DNA from: Actinoallomurus oryzae
Lineage (GTDB): Bacteria > Actinomycetota > Actinomycetes > Streptosporangiales > Streptosporangiaceae
Assembly (NCBI RefSeq): GCF_039541955.1
Contig: NZ_BAABHF010000009.1
Location: 434,001 to 498,000 of the forward strand
Direction: 5' to 3'
DNA: 64,000 nucleotides
The position numbers and the translations under genes are program-made. Below the pieces are notes generated by a model that had not been told where the DNA came from, made no database searches, and saw nothing but the letters and a program-made list of their open reading frames with translations. Shown piece after piece: positions 8,945 through 16,862 of the stretch (the first letter of the stretch is position 1; every line of letters starts with the position of its first letter).

Positions 8945-9370
8945 GTGAGTGACGACACGCCCAGCGAGCCCACCCCCGAGGACGGCGAGCCCACCTCCTT
9001 CGCTGAGAAGACGAAGAACTGGTACGAGAAGCACAAGCCGAAGATCCGCGCCGTCGGCGGCGTGACTCTGGTCGTGGGCCTGGCCGTGGTCGCCTATCTC
9101 GCCGAGAGGTACGACGCCGAGGACATCGCGGATTCCGAGCCGGTCTCCGACCCTGAAACGACGGATGAGCCTCGTCGGTCCTCCCTTGACCCTGACCGCG
9201 ACCCCTTCCTACGGAGGCTCCCCCCCGGTCAGCACGCCAGCGAGGAGGCCAGGGCGAGGTACAAGGAACTGACGGGCAACGACCTCCCCCCTGGCTACAC
9301 CTTGGTCCGCCGGTGGTTCTTCCCGAGCGACTCCTCGGAGGACGAGGACCCCGGCGAAGCCGCAGCCTGA
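8945..9370 (+). CDS. single-pass membrane protein of unknown function
   Basis: 141 residues from GTG 8945. Layout: acidic N-terminus (DDTPSEPTPEDGEP), a charged linker, one membrane helix near residues 38-56 (VGGVTLVVGLAVVAYLAE), then an acidic C-terminal region ending RRWFFPSDSSEDEDPGEAAA. Codon use is typical of the genome. No family recognised. The protein could be a small anchor with both termini in the cytoplasm or one outside; topology is not decidable by eye. Confidence 0.55.
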   Translation: MSDDTPSEPTPEDGEPTSFAEKTKNWYEKHKPKIRAVGGVTLVVGLAVVAYLAERYDAEDIADSEPVSDPETTDEPRRSSLDPDRDPFLRRLPPGQHASEEARARYKELTGNDLPPGYTLVRRWFFPSDSSEDEDPGEAAA

Positions 9371-9730
9371 GCACCTGGGCGGGGGCCTCGCGGCCTCTCG
9401 TTCCTGTGCAGTGCCGGCGGAGCCGCTGCAGAACGTCTCTGCCGCCGCTGACCTGCGGTTCACCCGGCGAGGGCGAGCGGGAGGCCCCGTCGACCTTGGA
9501 TAGGGCAGCAGAACAATGTACCTCCGGCGGGGGCCTCGGGGATGACCCGATTTCTCTCGGGGCATGCGGTCCATCGGTGGTTGAGACGGAAGCCGGAATC
9601 TCCCCTCCGCCGACGTCTCAGGCAAGGCCAAGCAGGCCAGGCCCTCTTCCCGGTGGGTGGGACGACGGCGGAGGGGAAATCTCGGCAGCGGGAAAATGCG
9701 CGCTGCGTCAGGAGTTCTAATCACACTAAA
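9371..9730. other. intergenic stretch without a supported gene
   Basis: Open frames on both strands here are compositional artefacts (Arg/Pro/Ser-rich). Two similar short blocks, ctccggcgggggcctcgg at 9521-9538 and gcgggggcctcgcggcc at 9379-9395, recur, but nothing functional is evident. Confidence 0.35.
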
Positions 9731-9958
9731 TCAGCGCAGCAGATGCCAGATATCAGGCCAGCAGAGCAGCCACCCGAGCCACCGGATGAGGCCGACCACG
9801 AATCGTCGAGCTCTTCTGGTGGCAGCCCGCCGTTCTCGGCTACCATCAGCCAGCCGTTTGATCTCCGCATACAGGACTTCCACTTTCGCCATGATCATGT
9901 GCATCTGCTGCACAGACAGAATGAGGCGATCGAGAAGCCTCGCTAGGCACTCGAGCAC
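9731..9958 (-). CDS. possible small helical/membrane protein
   Basis: 75 codons from GTG 9958, with an AGGTGG sequence about 8 nt upstream. The N-terminal half is predicted helical (LARLLDRLILSVQQMHMIMA, then KVEVLYAEIKRLADGSRERR) and the C-terminal half is hydrophobic and tryptophan-rich (FVVGLIRWLGWLLCWPDIWH). The amphipathic pattern argues for a real small gene, but it has no recognised relatives and lies in a decaying island, so it may be a remnant. Confidence 0.35.
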   Translation of the reverse strand: MLECLARLLDRLILSVQQMHMIMAKVEVLYAEIKRLADGSRERRAATRRARRFVVGLIRWLGWLLCWPDIWHLLR

Positions 9959-10443
9959 AGAAGCGCCACCTACTAGCTACCAACGCGGCGGCAGGAAAAC
10001 TGCTCCTGTTCTGTGGCCGGTCGCTCTTCGGCCATCTACGTCTCGGGCAGTGGCCGCGCGCGTCGGTTGGTAGGTGGCCTCCTTTCGATTACCCGGATTA
10101 ATCGTTGTGAGATGCTCCAGAGCGGAGACTGGTTCGCCCGAGACTCTGGACTCAGAATACCTGACGGCTGCGACAGCACTACAAGCTGCGACGTTGTCGG
10201 TTCGTTCCCGGTTCCTATGAGTCAGGGCGGGCGATTACGTTGAGTCGCGTAGTGGGGTATGGTTGACAGTAACTACAGCAACCACCGCCTGCCATGAAGT
10301 CGACCAGCGCCGGCCTCGGCGGGACATCGTGATCAGGGTGGTTGCTCTTCCTTATAAGCGGAAGGTCGCACAGCCGATGCGTGGACCCACCCGGCCCGAT
10401 GTCCCGTGCTACTGCGGCTGAGGTCGTCTGCTGTACAGCTCAC

Positions 10444-10678
10444 AAGTACAGCAACGCCGCCGCACAGACACCGTCAGCTGCTTCCTCCGGAACACGTCCA
10501 ACCTCGGCAATGACGTCCCGTACCTGGGACTGCGTGTAGTTCGCATCTAGGTGGTCAGGGCTTGCCAGCTATCGTCTAAGACGATCGCCGGTGATAACTC
10601 TCGCCGTTGGGGTTGGGGCGATCGCTGCCGCGCGGCTTCCGGCGCTCAGGCCGTGGCTGCGCTGCGGGTCCGCTTGCC
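10444..10678. repeat. long imperfect direct repeat, copy B (decayed gene tail)
   Basis: Pairs with 7136-7370. On the minus strand this copy keeps the cleaner C-terminus of the ancestral protein: DANYTQSQVRDVIAEVG, then RVPEEAADGVCAAALLYL and a stop near 10451. Just upstream a frameshift separates it from the AIVLDDSWQALTT stretch in another frame. The two copies are broken at different places, so neither is intact. Confidence 0.7.
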
Positions 10679-10812
10679 CTCGGACACTCGACGTACTCTG
10701 GTCGTCGTGGATGCGGCGGAGATAAGTGGCCAGGCGTGGAGGGATTAGGTTTGGCGTTGGATCACGGTCGAGCAGGACTCAACACCCCTGGCCACGACAA
10801 GGAGAACCTCAC

Positions 10813-11040
10813 ATGGGCTGGCCCCTACTCCCGCTAGTAGGCCGCGGGCTCATCCTTCTTGCCGCCCTGGCCATCCCACTCATCGTCGTTATCGCTCTCC
10901 TGCCCGCCGTCCTCGCCTGGCCTCTGCTCTCCAGCAGCCGCCAGAAACGGCTCCGCGGCTTCGTCTACCTCATCCGCCAATGGACCACCGAACTCGTAGC
11001 CGATACACCCCCAACACGGCGTCGCTCTCGATGGCAATAG
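10813..11040 (+). CDS. small membrane protein
   Basis: 75 residues from ATG 10813, which has AAGGAG 7 nt upstream. One or two hydrophobic helices (LILLAALAIPLIVVIALLPA, residues about 13-32, continuing VLAWPLL) are followed by a basic tail (SSSRQKRLRGFVYLIRQWTT and TRRRSRWQ). The good ribosome-binding site and clear amphiphilic design support a real gene. Function unknown. Confidence 0.5.
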   Translation: MGWPLLPLVGRGLILLAALAIPLIVVIALLPAVLAWPLLSSSRQKRLRGFVYLIRQWTTELVADTPPTRRRSRWQ

Positions 11041-11099
11041 CCCGGTACACGAGTTGCTAACAGGCCCGCTATCGGTGGCCGGCACCCAGGCGGGGCGAC

Positions 11100-11344
11100 C
11101 CTCGTGGCGTGCACTTAGCGTGCAACTAGCCAGGGTGAACAGGGACCAATAGGGGTCACTCACGGACCATCGCAGCCGCAGGCCAGGGCCGCTGAAGGCC
11201 AGTTTCCATTTAATTCCCAAGCTGGTAGTGCGGGTTCGATTCCCGTCACCCGCTCGCGCTGGCCCAGGGGGGCGACCCCCTGGAACCCCCGATGTGAGGG
11301 GCTCCGCCCCCACGCCCCCCACTGGTTGTTGCCGGAGGAGGGCT
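11100..11344. repeat. 245-nt direct repeat containing tRNA-Gly 3' end, copy 1
   Basis: Aligns over its whole length with 13032-13276. The first ~110 nt match imperfectly (tgcaactagcc, gggtgaacaggg, tttccattt). The central 43 nt are identical. The last ~85 nt match apart from a few changes, including the GC-rich hairpin around ccccctgg and the block ccccccactggttgttgccg. Such structure is expected at the ends of an element integrated at a tRNA. Confidence 0.8.
11214..11255 (+). tRNA. 3' half of tRNA-Gly(CCC), attachment-site-like, copy 1
   Basis: Starts at the anticodon loop (TTCCCAA), then the 3' anticodon stem GCTGG, T arm GCGGG-TTCGATT-CCCGT and acceptor CACCCGC plus T. The 5' half (expected acceptor GCGGGTG and D arm) is absent upstream, so this is not a functional tRNA. 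Loop-to-3'-end fragments are the classic attL/attR cores of actinomycete integrative elements and phages (known). Confidence 0.75.
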
Positions 11345-11763
11345 CGTTTCGTTTTGACGCCCGCTCGCACGTTTCTCGGCCTTCTAGCGCTCAGCCTGCT
11401 TCGCCTCCGCCCGCCGGGCTATTAGCGGGCAATTGGGCACATCGGGGGCCATCGTCCCCGCCATGCCGCCGTCGTCTTCGTCGCTAGAGCGAGCCTCCTT
11501 CAGGAGCTCGGATTTCCGGAAGGGCCGATGCCGGGTGTTCACCGTCCGCCGACCCAGCGCGGACTTGTGGCCAGGGATCAGCGGCCCCGCTGCTCTGCCG
11601 CCGCGGCCGTGGTTGAGTCGGGCAGGACCAGTGAAGAACTCTCCCACATGGACACCCAGCTAACACAGTGGCAGCGTGTCCCCGAAGTGGTTGGATTCCG
11701 CACCGTCGGACCGTGCCTTCCCATGAGAGAAGGACAGGACATCCCGGACATGACCACGCGCCC
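11345..11763. other. repeat-flanking stretch, no confident gene
   Basis: A minus-strand frame at 11384-11647 (87 codons) contains protein-like runs (PLIPGHKSALGRRTVNTRHR, PFRKSELLKEARSSDEDD), but there is no ribosome-binding site and the overlapping plus frame is equally open. I leave it uncalled. Confidence 0.25.
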
Positions 11764-12009
11764 CTACGTGCTCAGCAGCCCGAACAGCGTCCCGAAGCCG
11801 ATCATGACGAGGGCCAGAGCGTAGAGCCACCGGACCAGGATCGGAGGCGCCCGCCGCTCGAACGTCAGATCAAGCAGGGCGCCGACGAGGGAGTCACGGC
11901 GGACCGGATGGCGGGGAGCCGAGTCATAGCGGTCTGTCAGTTCCTGTAGGGCGATCGCCGCATCGTTGCTGGGACGTCGCCCGCAGTAATCCGTTTTGTG
12001 TGTCACCAC
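11764..12009 (-). CDS. truncated DUF4282-like membrane protein
   Basis: 81 codons from GTG 12009. The second half (SLVGALLDLTFERRAPPILV and WLYALALVMIGFGTLFGLLS) resembles the start of DUF4282 proteins: a Phe/Leu-rich lead, a short FERR/FTRF turn, then a membrane helix. In full members more membrane sequence follows; here a stop comes directly after the first helix, so the gene is probably cut short. It is divergent from the acetyltransferase gene, with only 12 nt between the two starts. Confidence 0.4.
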   Translation of the reverse strand: MVTHKTDYCGRRPSNDAAIALQELTDRYDSAPRHPVRRDSLVGALLDLTFERRAPPILVRWLYALALVMIGFGTLFGLLST

Positions 12010-12021
12010 GGCTCTGTCAGC

Positions 12022-12606
12022 ATGACGCCCATGCGCCACCCTCTTGACACGCTGGACTGGCCGATTTCCACCGACCGACTGCTGTTGCGCCGGGCTGCCC
12101 CCGACGACCTGGACGCGACCTGGGCCTACCGGCAACTACCGGAGACTCACGAATGGGTCCGGGCCGCCACGGTGACGTACGACGACTACCGTGAGCGTTT
12201 TCTCCGCGATGAGCAGCTCGCAGACCTGCTCATCGTCGAGCTGGACGGCCGGGTGATCGGCGATCTGACGCTGCAGATCCAGGACGCTTGGGCCCAGGAG
12301 GAGGTCGCTGACCAGGCGAAAGGCGTCCAAGGAGAGCTCGGGTGGACGTTGGATCCCTCCTACGGAGGCAAGGGCTACGCCACCGAAGCGGTACGCGCCC
12401 TCATCGACGTCGCCTTCGGGAGTCTTGGCCTGCGCCGCCTGCAGGCGGACTGTTTCTACGACAACGAACCTTCGTGGCGGCTCATGGAGCGGGTTGGGAT
12501 GCGCCGCGAACAGCACACGGTGAAAGACTCTCTCCACCGCACCAGGGGATGGCTCGACGGTCTCTCATACGCGATCCTGGCCGAGGAATGGCCCGCTTCC
12601 GAGTGA
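12022..12606 (+). CDS. GNAT-family N-acetyltransferase (RimJ/RimL type)
   Basis: 194 residues. The N-terminus TDRLLLRRAAPDD is the typical beta-1 strand of RimJ/RimL-like acetyltransferases. GELGWTLDPSYGGKGYATEA (about residues 106-125) contains the acetyl-CoA pyrophosphate loop (GGKGYATEA). NEPSWRLMERVGMRRE is the conserved motif B region. ATG 12022 is preferred over earlier in-frame ATGs because it leaves room for the divergent neighbour. The substrate may be a protein N-terminus, an antibiotic or a metabolite. It is the only intact gene between the two tRNA-Gly fragments. Confidence 0.85.
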   Translation: MTPMRHPLDTLDWPISTDRLLLRRAAPDDLDATWAYRQLPETHEWVRAATVTYDDYRERFLRDEQLADLLIVELDGRVIGDLTLQIQDAWAQEEVADQAKGVQGELGWTLDPSYGGKGYATEAVRALIDVAFGSLGLRRLQADCFYDNEPSWRLMERVGMRREQHTVKDSLHRTRGWLDGLSYAILAEEWPASE

Positions 12607-12904
12607 TGGGGAAGATCGCGCCGGATATTTCGTCGGCATGCTCGGCGTCTGCGTCACCATACGCAAGCAGGACAAGGCGCATGGCGTGGAGGTCACCACG
12701 TCGAAGGAGAGCGAAGGCCGTGTCGTAGGTGACCGCCGTGTCCGAGTCTAGGAGGAGACGGCCCAAGACGACGTCCGCTCCATAGTCACCGGCCAGGAGC
12801 GCCAATTGCCGCCCGGCTGCGGCACGTTCCTCCCAAGACGACGATCTGGCTGCACCAACCAGCCTGTCCAACTGGTCTGACGCTCCCGGTATATCCACAC
12901 CCAC
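12482..12904 (-). pseudogene. HEAT-repeat-like protein, 3' truncated
   Basis: From GTG 12904 the first ~95 residues look like a HEAT/armadillo-type alpha solenoid (WEERAAAGRQLALLAGDYGA, then VVLGRLLLDSDTAVTYDTAF, then ALLRRGDLHAMRLVL). After about 12607 the frame runs antisense through the acetyltransferase gene and becomes non-protein-like, so the native 3' end has been lost at the junction. It is evidently a fragment abutted to the acetyltransferase by recombination. Confidence 0.5.
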
Positions 12905-13031
12905 GAGATTGCCAGAGCGTCCCCGAGGCCACCCGATGTTTTAGGGCTGCCGTAGGACGACACCGTCGGAAGGCTCACCCGCTGCCGGCTTGCCCATGCC
13001 CCGATCGGTGATCCGCGCCCACGTGAGGGAA

Positions 13032-13276
13032 CCTCGCGGCGCGCAATTAGCCTGCAACTAGCCGGGGTGAACAGGGGTCAATAAGGGGCACTCGCGGGCA
13101 TGCGCATCCACAGGTCAGCGGCGCCGAAAGCCGATTTCCATTTGATTCCCAAGCTGGTAGTGCGGGTTCGATTCCCGTCACCCGCTCGTGCTGGCCCAGG
13201 GGGCGACCCCCTGGAACCCCCGCTGTGAGGGGCTCCGCCCCCCACGCCCCCCACTGGTTGTTGCCGGAGGAGGGCT
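13032..13276. repeat. 245-nt direct repeat containing tRNA-Gly 3' end, copy 2
   Basis: Second copy of the 11100-11344 repeat, in the same orientation, 1,932 nt away. Differences are scattered in the left third (gcgcgcaattagcc versus gcgtgcacttagcg), and single-base changes and one-base indels occur in the G/C runs of the right third. The identical 43-nt core contains the tRNA fragment. Confidence 0.8.
13146..13187 (+). tRNA. 3' half of tRNA-Gly(CCC), attachment-site-like, copy 2
   Basis: Identical over all 42 nt to 11214-11255 and, like it, lacking the tRNA 5' half. The two fragments delimit a 1.9-kb segment holding a DUF4282-like remnant, an acetyltransferase and a HEAT-like remnant, but no integrase or excisionase. 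Confidence 0.75.
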
Positions 13277-13429
13277 GTCTTCGCAACAGCGCAGACGAGC
13301 GCGAGGCGCGCGGCCTGCCGCCGTACCCGCTCAAGATCACGGTCACCCGCACCGGAAACCTCGACCGCGACCTGAAGTTCTGGCACCACGGCGGGGACAA
13401 TCAGCCGGCGGGCGGCTCGGCGCGGGGCG
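13277..13429. other. possible gene fragment after repeat copy 2
   Basis: A plus-strand frame reads EREARGLPPYPLKITVTRTG followed by NLDRDLKFWHHGGD, which looks like genuine protein, but it has no start and loses character after about 13410, where it meets the end of the minus-strand membrane-protein gene. It is probably the tail of a displaced gene. Confidence 0.25.
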
Positions 13430-14164
13430 TCACTTCGGTGGCTGCCAGGGGCCTGATGGCCAGAGTGAGTCGTCCCGTAGCCACTCTGGGCGTCGTGCAA
13501 GGGCGGCCACGGGCGGCACCAGAGGCGGCCAGGAGGCTGGAGCGTGCGGGGGCACCGGCGGATACGCCGACGTGGCGACGGGCCCCTGCCGGACGTGCGG
13601 CGGCCAGGGCCGCCCCCACGTCGGGGCCGCCTCGAACGGGGTGCCGTCCGGGTGAAACTCATGCTTCTTCAGCGCCCGGTGGCGCTTGCCCATGGTCGAG
13701 ATGACCGACATCAGTACGATCGTGGCCACCATCCACCACAGACCGCCGCCGAGAAACGGCAAGTTCGATCCGAGGGGGACGCCGTCCACGATGTGCGCCA
13801 GTACCGTGCCGCCGGTTTCCCCGGCGACTAGGACAGGGCCCCCGAGCAGGAAGAAGCCGAGACCGTTGCGCACGGCGAACCAGCGGCCGAGGATGTCATC
13901 ACGGGCCCACCAGCGGTAGGCGTAGGGCAATCGGGCGCCGAACCCGCGGTAGAGCAGCCAGCGCCCCACAGGAGGGTGGGCGCGCCAGCGCGTCCGCAGT
14001 CCCCCGCGGACGACGTCCCAGGACTCACGGATCGAGGGTGTCTCCCGGCCCGGCATCGCGACGTCCAGCAGGGTGCCGAGCAACTCGTCCCCGCGGGCGG
14101 CGCGGTAGCGCGGAGGGTAGGCGCGCAGCAGCGTGAGGCAGCGTCGCTCGTACGGTGTCGTCAT
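13430..14164 (-). CDS. membrane protein in a PadR operon
   Basis: 244 residues. An N-terminal cytoplasmic region (YERRCLTLLRAYPPRYRAAR, with GDELLGTLLD) is the pattern seen in actinobacterial membrane proteins encoded next to PadR regulators. Hydrophobic segments follow at about 120-140 (GLGFFLLGGPVLVAG) and 155-185 (GGGLWWMVATIVLMSVIS), then a proline-rich tail. Its ATG overlaps the end of the PadR gene by 4 nt, so both are one operon and the protein is probably the regulated target. Function unknown; envelope stress or drug response is plausible. Confidence 0.8.
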   Translation of the reverse strand: MTTPYERRCLTLLRAYPPRYRAARGDELLGTLLDVAMPGRETPSIRESWDVVRGGLRTRWRAHPPVGRWLLYRGFGARLPYAYRWWARDDILGRWFAVRNGLGFFLLGGPVLVAGETGGTVLAHIVDGVPLGSNLPFLGGGLWWMVATIVLMSVISTMGKRHRALKKHEFHPDGTPFEAAPTWGRPWPPHVRQGPVATSAYPPVPPHAPASWPPLVPPVAALARRPEWLRDDSLWPSGPWQPPK

Positions 14165-14487
14165 GCAGGGCTCCCAGAGATCCTCGGGCCGGCCAGCCGC
14201 CGGCGAGCCCGCGCCGCCAACGCGGTCAGCCTCTGGGTCTCGGCCGCCAGAGCCTCGCGGCCAGCACCGGTGAGGCAGTAGTAACGGCGGAACCTGCCCC
14301 GGACGACCTCTTCGCGGTCGCGCGTGATGAGGCCCTCATCGGCCAGGCGGTCCAAGGCGCCGTACAGCGTGCCGGGCCCGAGCCTGACCCGGCCGTCCGA
14401 CAGCTCCTCGACGGTGGTGATGATGCTGTAGCCGTAGAGGGGTTCGGGCGCGAGCGCGAGCAGGATCAGATAACTCTGCTCCCGCAT
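14161..14487 (-). CDS. PadR-family transcriptional regulator
   Basis: 108 residues from ATG 14487 (MREQSYLILLALAPEPLYGY), with GGAG about 11 nt upstream. The sequence follows the PadR winged-helix plan: helix 1 with LLAL, YGYSIITTVEE, the recognition region GTLYGALDRLADEGLI, and the wing with RFRRYYCLTGAGREAL. PadR proteins repress their own operon and neighbouring membrane or efflux genes (known). An AT-rich cgatatata element at 14524-14532, upstream of the start, is a plausible operator half. The frame is open upstream to 14538, but those residues do not match the family start. Confidence 0.88.
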   Translation of the reverse strand: MREQSYLILLALAPEPLYGYSIITTVEELSDGRVRLGPGTLYGALDRLADEGLITRDREEVVRGRFRRYYCLTGAGREALAAETQRLTALAARARRRLAGPRISGSPA

Positions 14488-14662
14488 CGGCTTAGGCTCC
14501 ACAAGACCCAATATGACGTTACGCGATATATACCGCAACTCTGGCCAGTAGTACGGGCGCAGCCGGAAGACGGCGGAGAGGCCGCAGCCTCACCACAGTT
14601 CGGAGGCTTTTGTCGGAGCTCGACGGAGCGCACAGCGCCGCTGAGCTCTAGCCGACCTGTTC

Positions 14663-15271
14663 TCACCGGTGATCGCTGTACCGATGTCCCCCAAGGCCGG
14701 GACCCTCATCGTGTACGCCACAGCCCCGCATGATGACCTGGACCATCTCCTGGACGACGTCCCTGCTGACGCTCCCTGGCGGCGAGGTGACCAGGGTGAA
14801 CAGGGCGCTCGCGTACAACGCGATCAGAGTGGAGATCGTCGAGCGGGGGGTGGTGAGGCCGAGTTTGTCGTGGTGGCCGGCGGTGATCTGCAGCGCGGCG
14901 TCCTGCAGGCTCTCGAGCGCTGAGGCGAGCGCCGGTCGGCGGGTGGCCTCCAGTTGTAGTTCGAAGATCGCCAGATAGCGGTTGCGCAGGGTGGTCGCCG
15001 CTGTGAGCAGTGAAGCCGTCAGCAGGTCGACCAGGGGCGCGGGCTGCTCGGTGGCACGGTCGGTGTCGGCGTGATGGAGCTCGACGATGCGCTCCGCGGC
15101 GGCCACCAGCAGCGCTTCCCGGCTGCGAAAGTAGTTCGAGGCCGTTCCCGGCGGCAGGTCCGCTTCCCTCTCCACCGCGCGATGGGTCACTCCATGCACG
15201 CCCGAGGACGCCAGCAGCTCGATGGCGGCATCGGCCAGTGCTCGGCGACGGGCCGGATTCGTGGGCGGCAT
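14663..15271 (-). CDS. TetR-family transcriptional regulator
   Basis: 202 residues. Residues 8-55 are a TetR helix-turn-helix: ALADAAIELLASSGVHGVTH, then READLPPGTASNYFRSREAL. The C-terminal ligand domain is helical and unspecific by eye. It is transcribed away from an FAD-dependent monooxygenase. The 59-nt space between their starts contains two overlapping palindromes, so it very probably represses both itself and the monooxygenase, with the enzyme's substrate as a candidate inducer (inference). Confidence 0.9.
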   Translation of the reverse strand: MPPTNPARRRALADAAIELLASSGVHGVTHRAVEREADLPPGTASNYFRSREALLVAAAERIVELHHADTDRATEQPAPLVDLLTASLLTAATTLRNRYLAIFELQLEATRRPALASALESLQDAALQITAGHHDKLGLTTPRSTISTLIALYASALFTLVTSPPGSVSRDVVQEMVQVIMRGCGVHDEGPGLGGHRYSDHR

Positions 15272-15291
15272 GGGCCAATGATACCAATAGC

Positions 15292-15309
15292 CGTACTAGT
15301 ACGATCGTA
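15292..15309. promoter_or_regulatory. overlapping palindromes, probable TetR operator
   Basis: CGTACTAGTACG (15292-15303) is a perfect 12-bp palindrome, and TACGATCGTA (15300-15309) is a perfect 10-bp palindrome sharing 4 nt with it. They lie between divergent TetR and monooxygenase starts, the expected place for an operator controlling both promoters. Two adjacent dimers could bind. Confidence 0.65.
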
Positions 15310-15330
15310 TTGAATGTGCGAGGAGGTCCC

Positions 15331-16500
15331 ATGAGGATCGTGGTGGTCGGCGCCGGGCTCGGAGGAGTTGCGGCCGCGGTGGGGCTACATCGCACGGGCC
15401 ACGAGGTGACACTGCTCGAACGGGCCGCCGAGCTGCGGGAAGCGGGCACCGGGATCGTGGTCATGCCCAACGGGCTTCGCGCGCTCGACGCGCTGGGACT
15501 GGCTGAGGACGTCCGCGGACACGATATGCAGGCCGTCCACGGGCACGATACGCAGACCGCCCGCTGGGGACTGCGGGACCGGCTCGGACGGCCGCTGCTG
15601 GTCACCGACCTGGCCCAAGCGCAGCAGGTGGTCGGGATGCCCGCCATGATCGACCGGGCGGAACTACACCGGGCGCTACGCGCGCCGCTGCCCGCCGACC
15701 TGGTGCGAACCACGACCCCGGTCGAACGCCTGGAACCCGACCTCACCGGGGTGACCGTGATCAGTGATGGCGAGCCGGTCGCGAGAGCGGACGCCGTGAT
15801 CGCGGCCGACGGCATCGGCAGCAAGCTGCGCGGGCGGCTCTTCCCCGATCACCCCGGGCTGCGGCGGACCGGCCGGATGGACCTGCGCGGCATGCTGCCC
15901 CGCCCTCCCGGCATGGCACCGGACCTGCTCGTCAGTCAGTTGGTCGACCGCCGCAGCGGCGCGATGTTCGGCCTGTTCCCGGTCGGCGAGGACCGTCTGT
16001 ACTGGTTCACCGACTCCCCCTTGGACGGCACGCCGCCCGACGCGGACGAGGCACGCCGGCAGATGCTGTCCCTGATGGCCGACTGGCACCCCGTCGTCAC
16101 CGAGCTGATCGAGGCCACCCCGCCCGCCGACATTTACGTCGACCCGGTCACCCGCCTGGCCGAACCCCTGCCCTCGTTCGTGGCCGGCAGGGTCGCGCTC
16201 CTCGGCGACGCCGCGCACGCCATGCCACCCGACCTCGGTCAGGGCGCCAGCCAGGCCTTCGAAGACGCCGCCGCGCTGACCCGGCACCTGATGGGCGCGA
16301 AACCGGCCGATGTCACCCAGCGGTTCCTGCGCTACGACGCCGAGCGCAGGCCCAGCGCCAACCGCATTCTGCGCGCGGCGTCCCGGCAATCGCGGCTGAC
16401 CTCCCAGACCGGCGCCACCGCGTGGCTACGCGACATGCTGCTCCGCGCCGTACCGTCCCGGCTGGCCGCCCGGCAACTCGCCGCCCTCTGGCACGCCTGA
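15331..16500 (+). CDS. FAD-dependent monooxygenase
   Basis: 389 residues from ATG 15331 with AGGAGG 4 nt upstream. Family features: the N-terminal Rossmann GAGLGGVAAAVGLHRTGHEV (residues 7-26), the GTGIVVMPNGLRALDALGL stretch, the AVIAADGIGSKLR (DG) motif, and the FAD ribityl-binding motif VALLGDAAHAMPPDLGQGAS. It is a class A flavoprotein hydroxylase similar to salicylate, tetracycline or rifampicin monooxygenases, using NAD(P)H and O2 to hydroxylate an aromatic substrate. Family-level assignment is sure; the substrate is not. The divergent TetR gene suggests induction by a xenobiotic. Confidence 0.92.
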   Translation: MRIVVVGAGLGGVAAAVGLHRTGHEVTLLERAAELREAGTGIVVMPNGLRALDALGLAEDVRGHDMQAVHGHDTQTARWGLRDRLGRPLLVTDLAQAQQVVGMPAMIDRAELHRALRAPLPADLVRTTTPVERLEPDLTGVTVISDGEPVARADAVIAADGIGSKLRGRLFPDHPGLRRTGRMDLRGMLPRPPGMAPDLLVSQLVDRRSGAMFGLFPVGEDRLYWFTDSPLDGTPPDADEARRQMLSLMADWHPVVTELIEATPPADIYVDPVTRLAEPLPSFVAGRVALLGDAAHAMPPDLGQGASQAFEDAAALTRHLMGAKPADVTQRFLRYDAERRPSANRILRAASRQSRLTSQTGATAWLRDMLLRAVPSRLAARQLAALWHA

Positions 16501-16862
16501 TGCACCATCTCAAGCCACCGGTTCCCCGCCGTTGGGCTTGGCGGCCGTAGCACGCGAGGCGGTCTGCGGGACGCGATGACAAGGTCGCGCAGTTCGTCAG
16601 GGCGTTCGGTGACCCGCATGCCGCCGTACGATCCGCCTGTCGGCGCCAAGCCGCAAAGGACCAGATCGGCCGGGTCGTGCATCCGGCGGGGGCCTCAAAC
16701 TCCGGGATCGGCCGCACCCACGGGCCGAGCTGGCCGGTGGGTGAGGTGGAAGTCTGGTCATCCCGCCCGCCTTCGTCCCAGGGCAAGCCGATCAGCCCCC
16801 GAAGGGTGGGCCGAAAACAGTGCCCCCCGAGATGGGGCGATCGCGTCAGTAGTCTCGGCTGC
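16501..16862. other. gap with a probable decayed minus-strand gene
   Basis: On the minus strand, two successive frames read like one broken protein: SPTGQLGPWVRPIPEFEAPA in one frame (about 16690-16760), then, after a shift, MHDPADLVLCGLAPTGGSYG and GMRVTERPDELRDLVIASR (about 16560-16682). No start with a ribosome-binding site is seen, so this is probably a frameshifted relic; family unknown. Confidence 0.3.

Noticed and set aside
15010..15330. Upstream extension of the FAD monooxygenase frame by 107 codons
   Set aside because: It runs antisense to the TetR gene, is Arg/Pro-rich, and the ATG at 15331 has a perfect ribosome-binding site followed directly by the FAD-binding motif.
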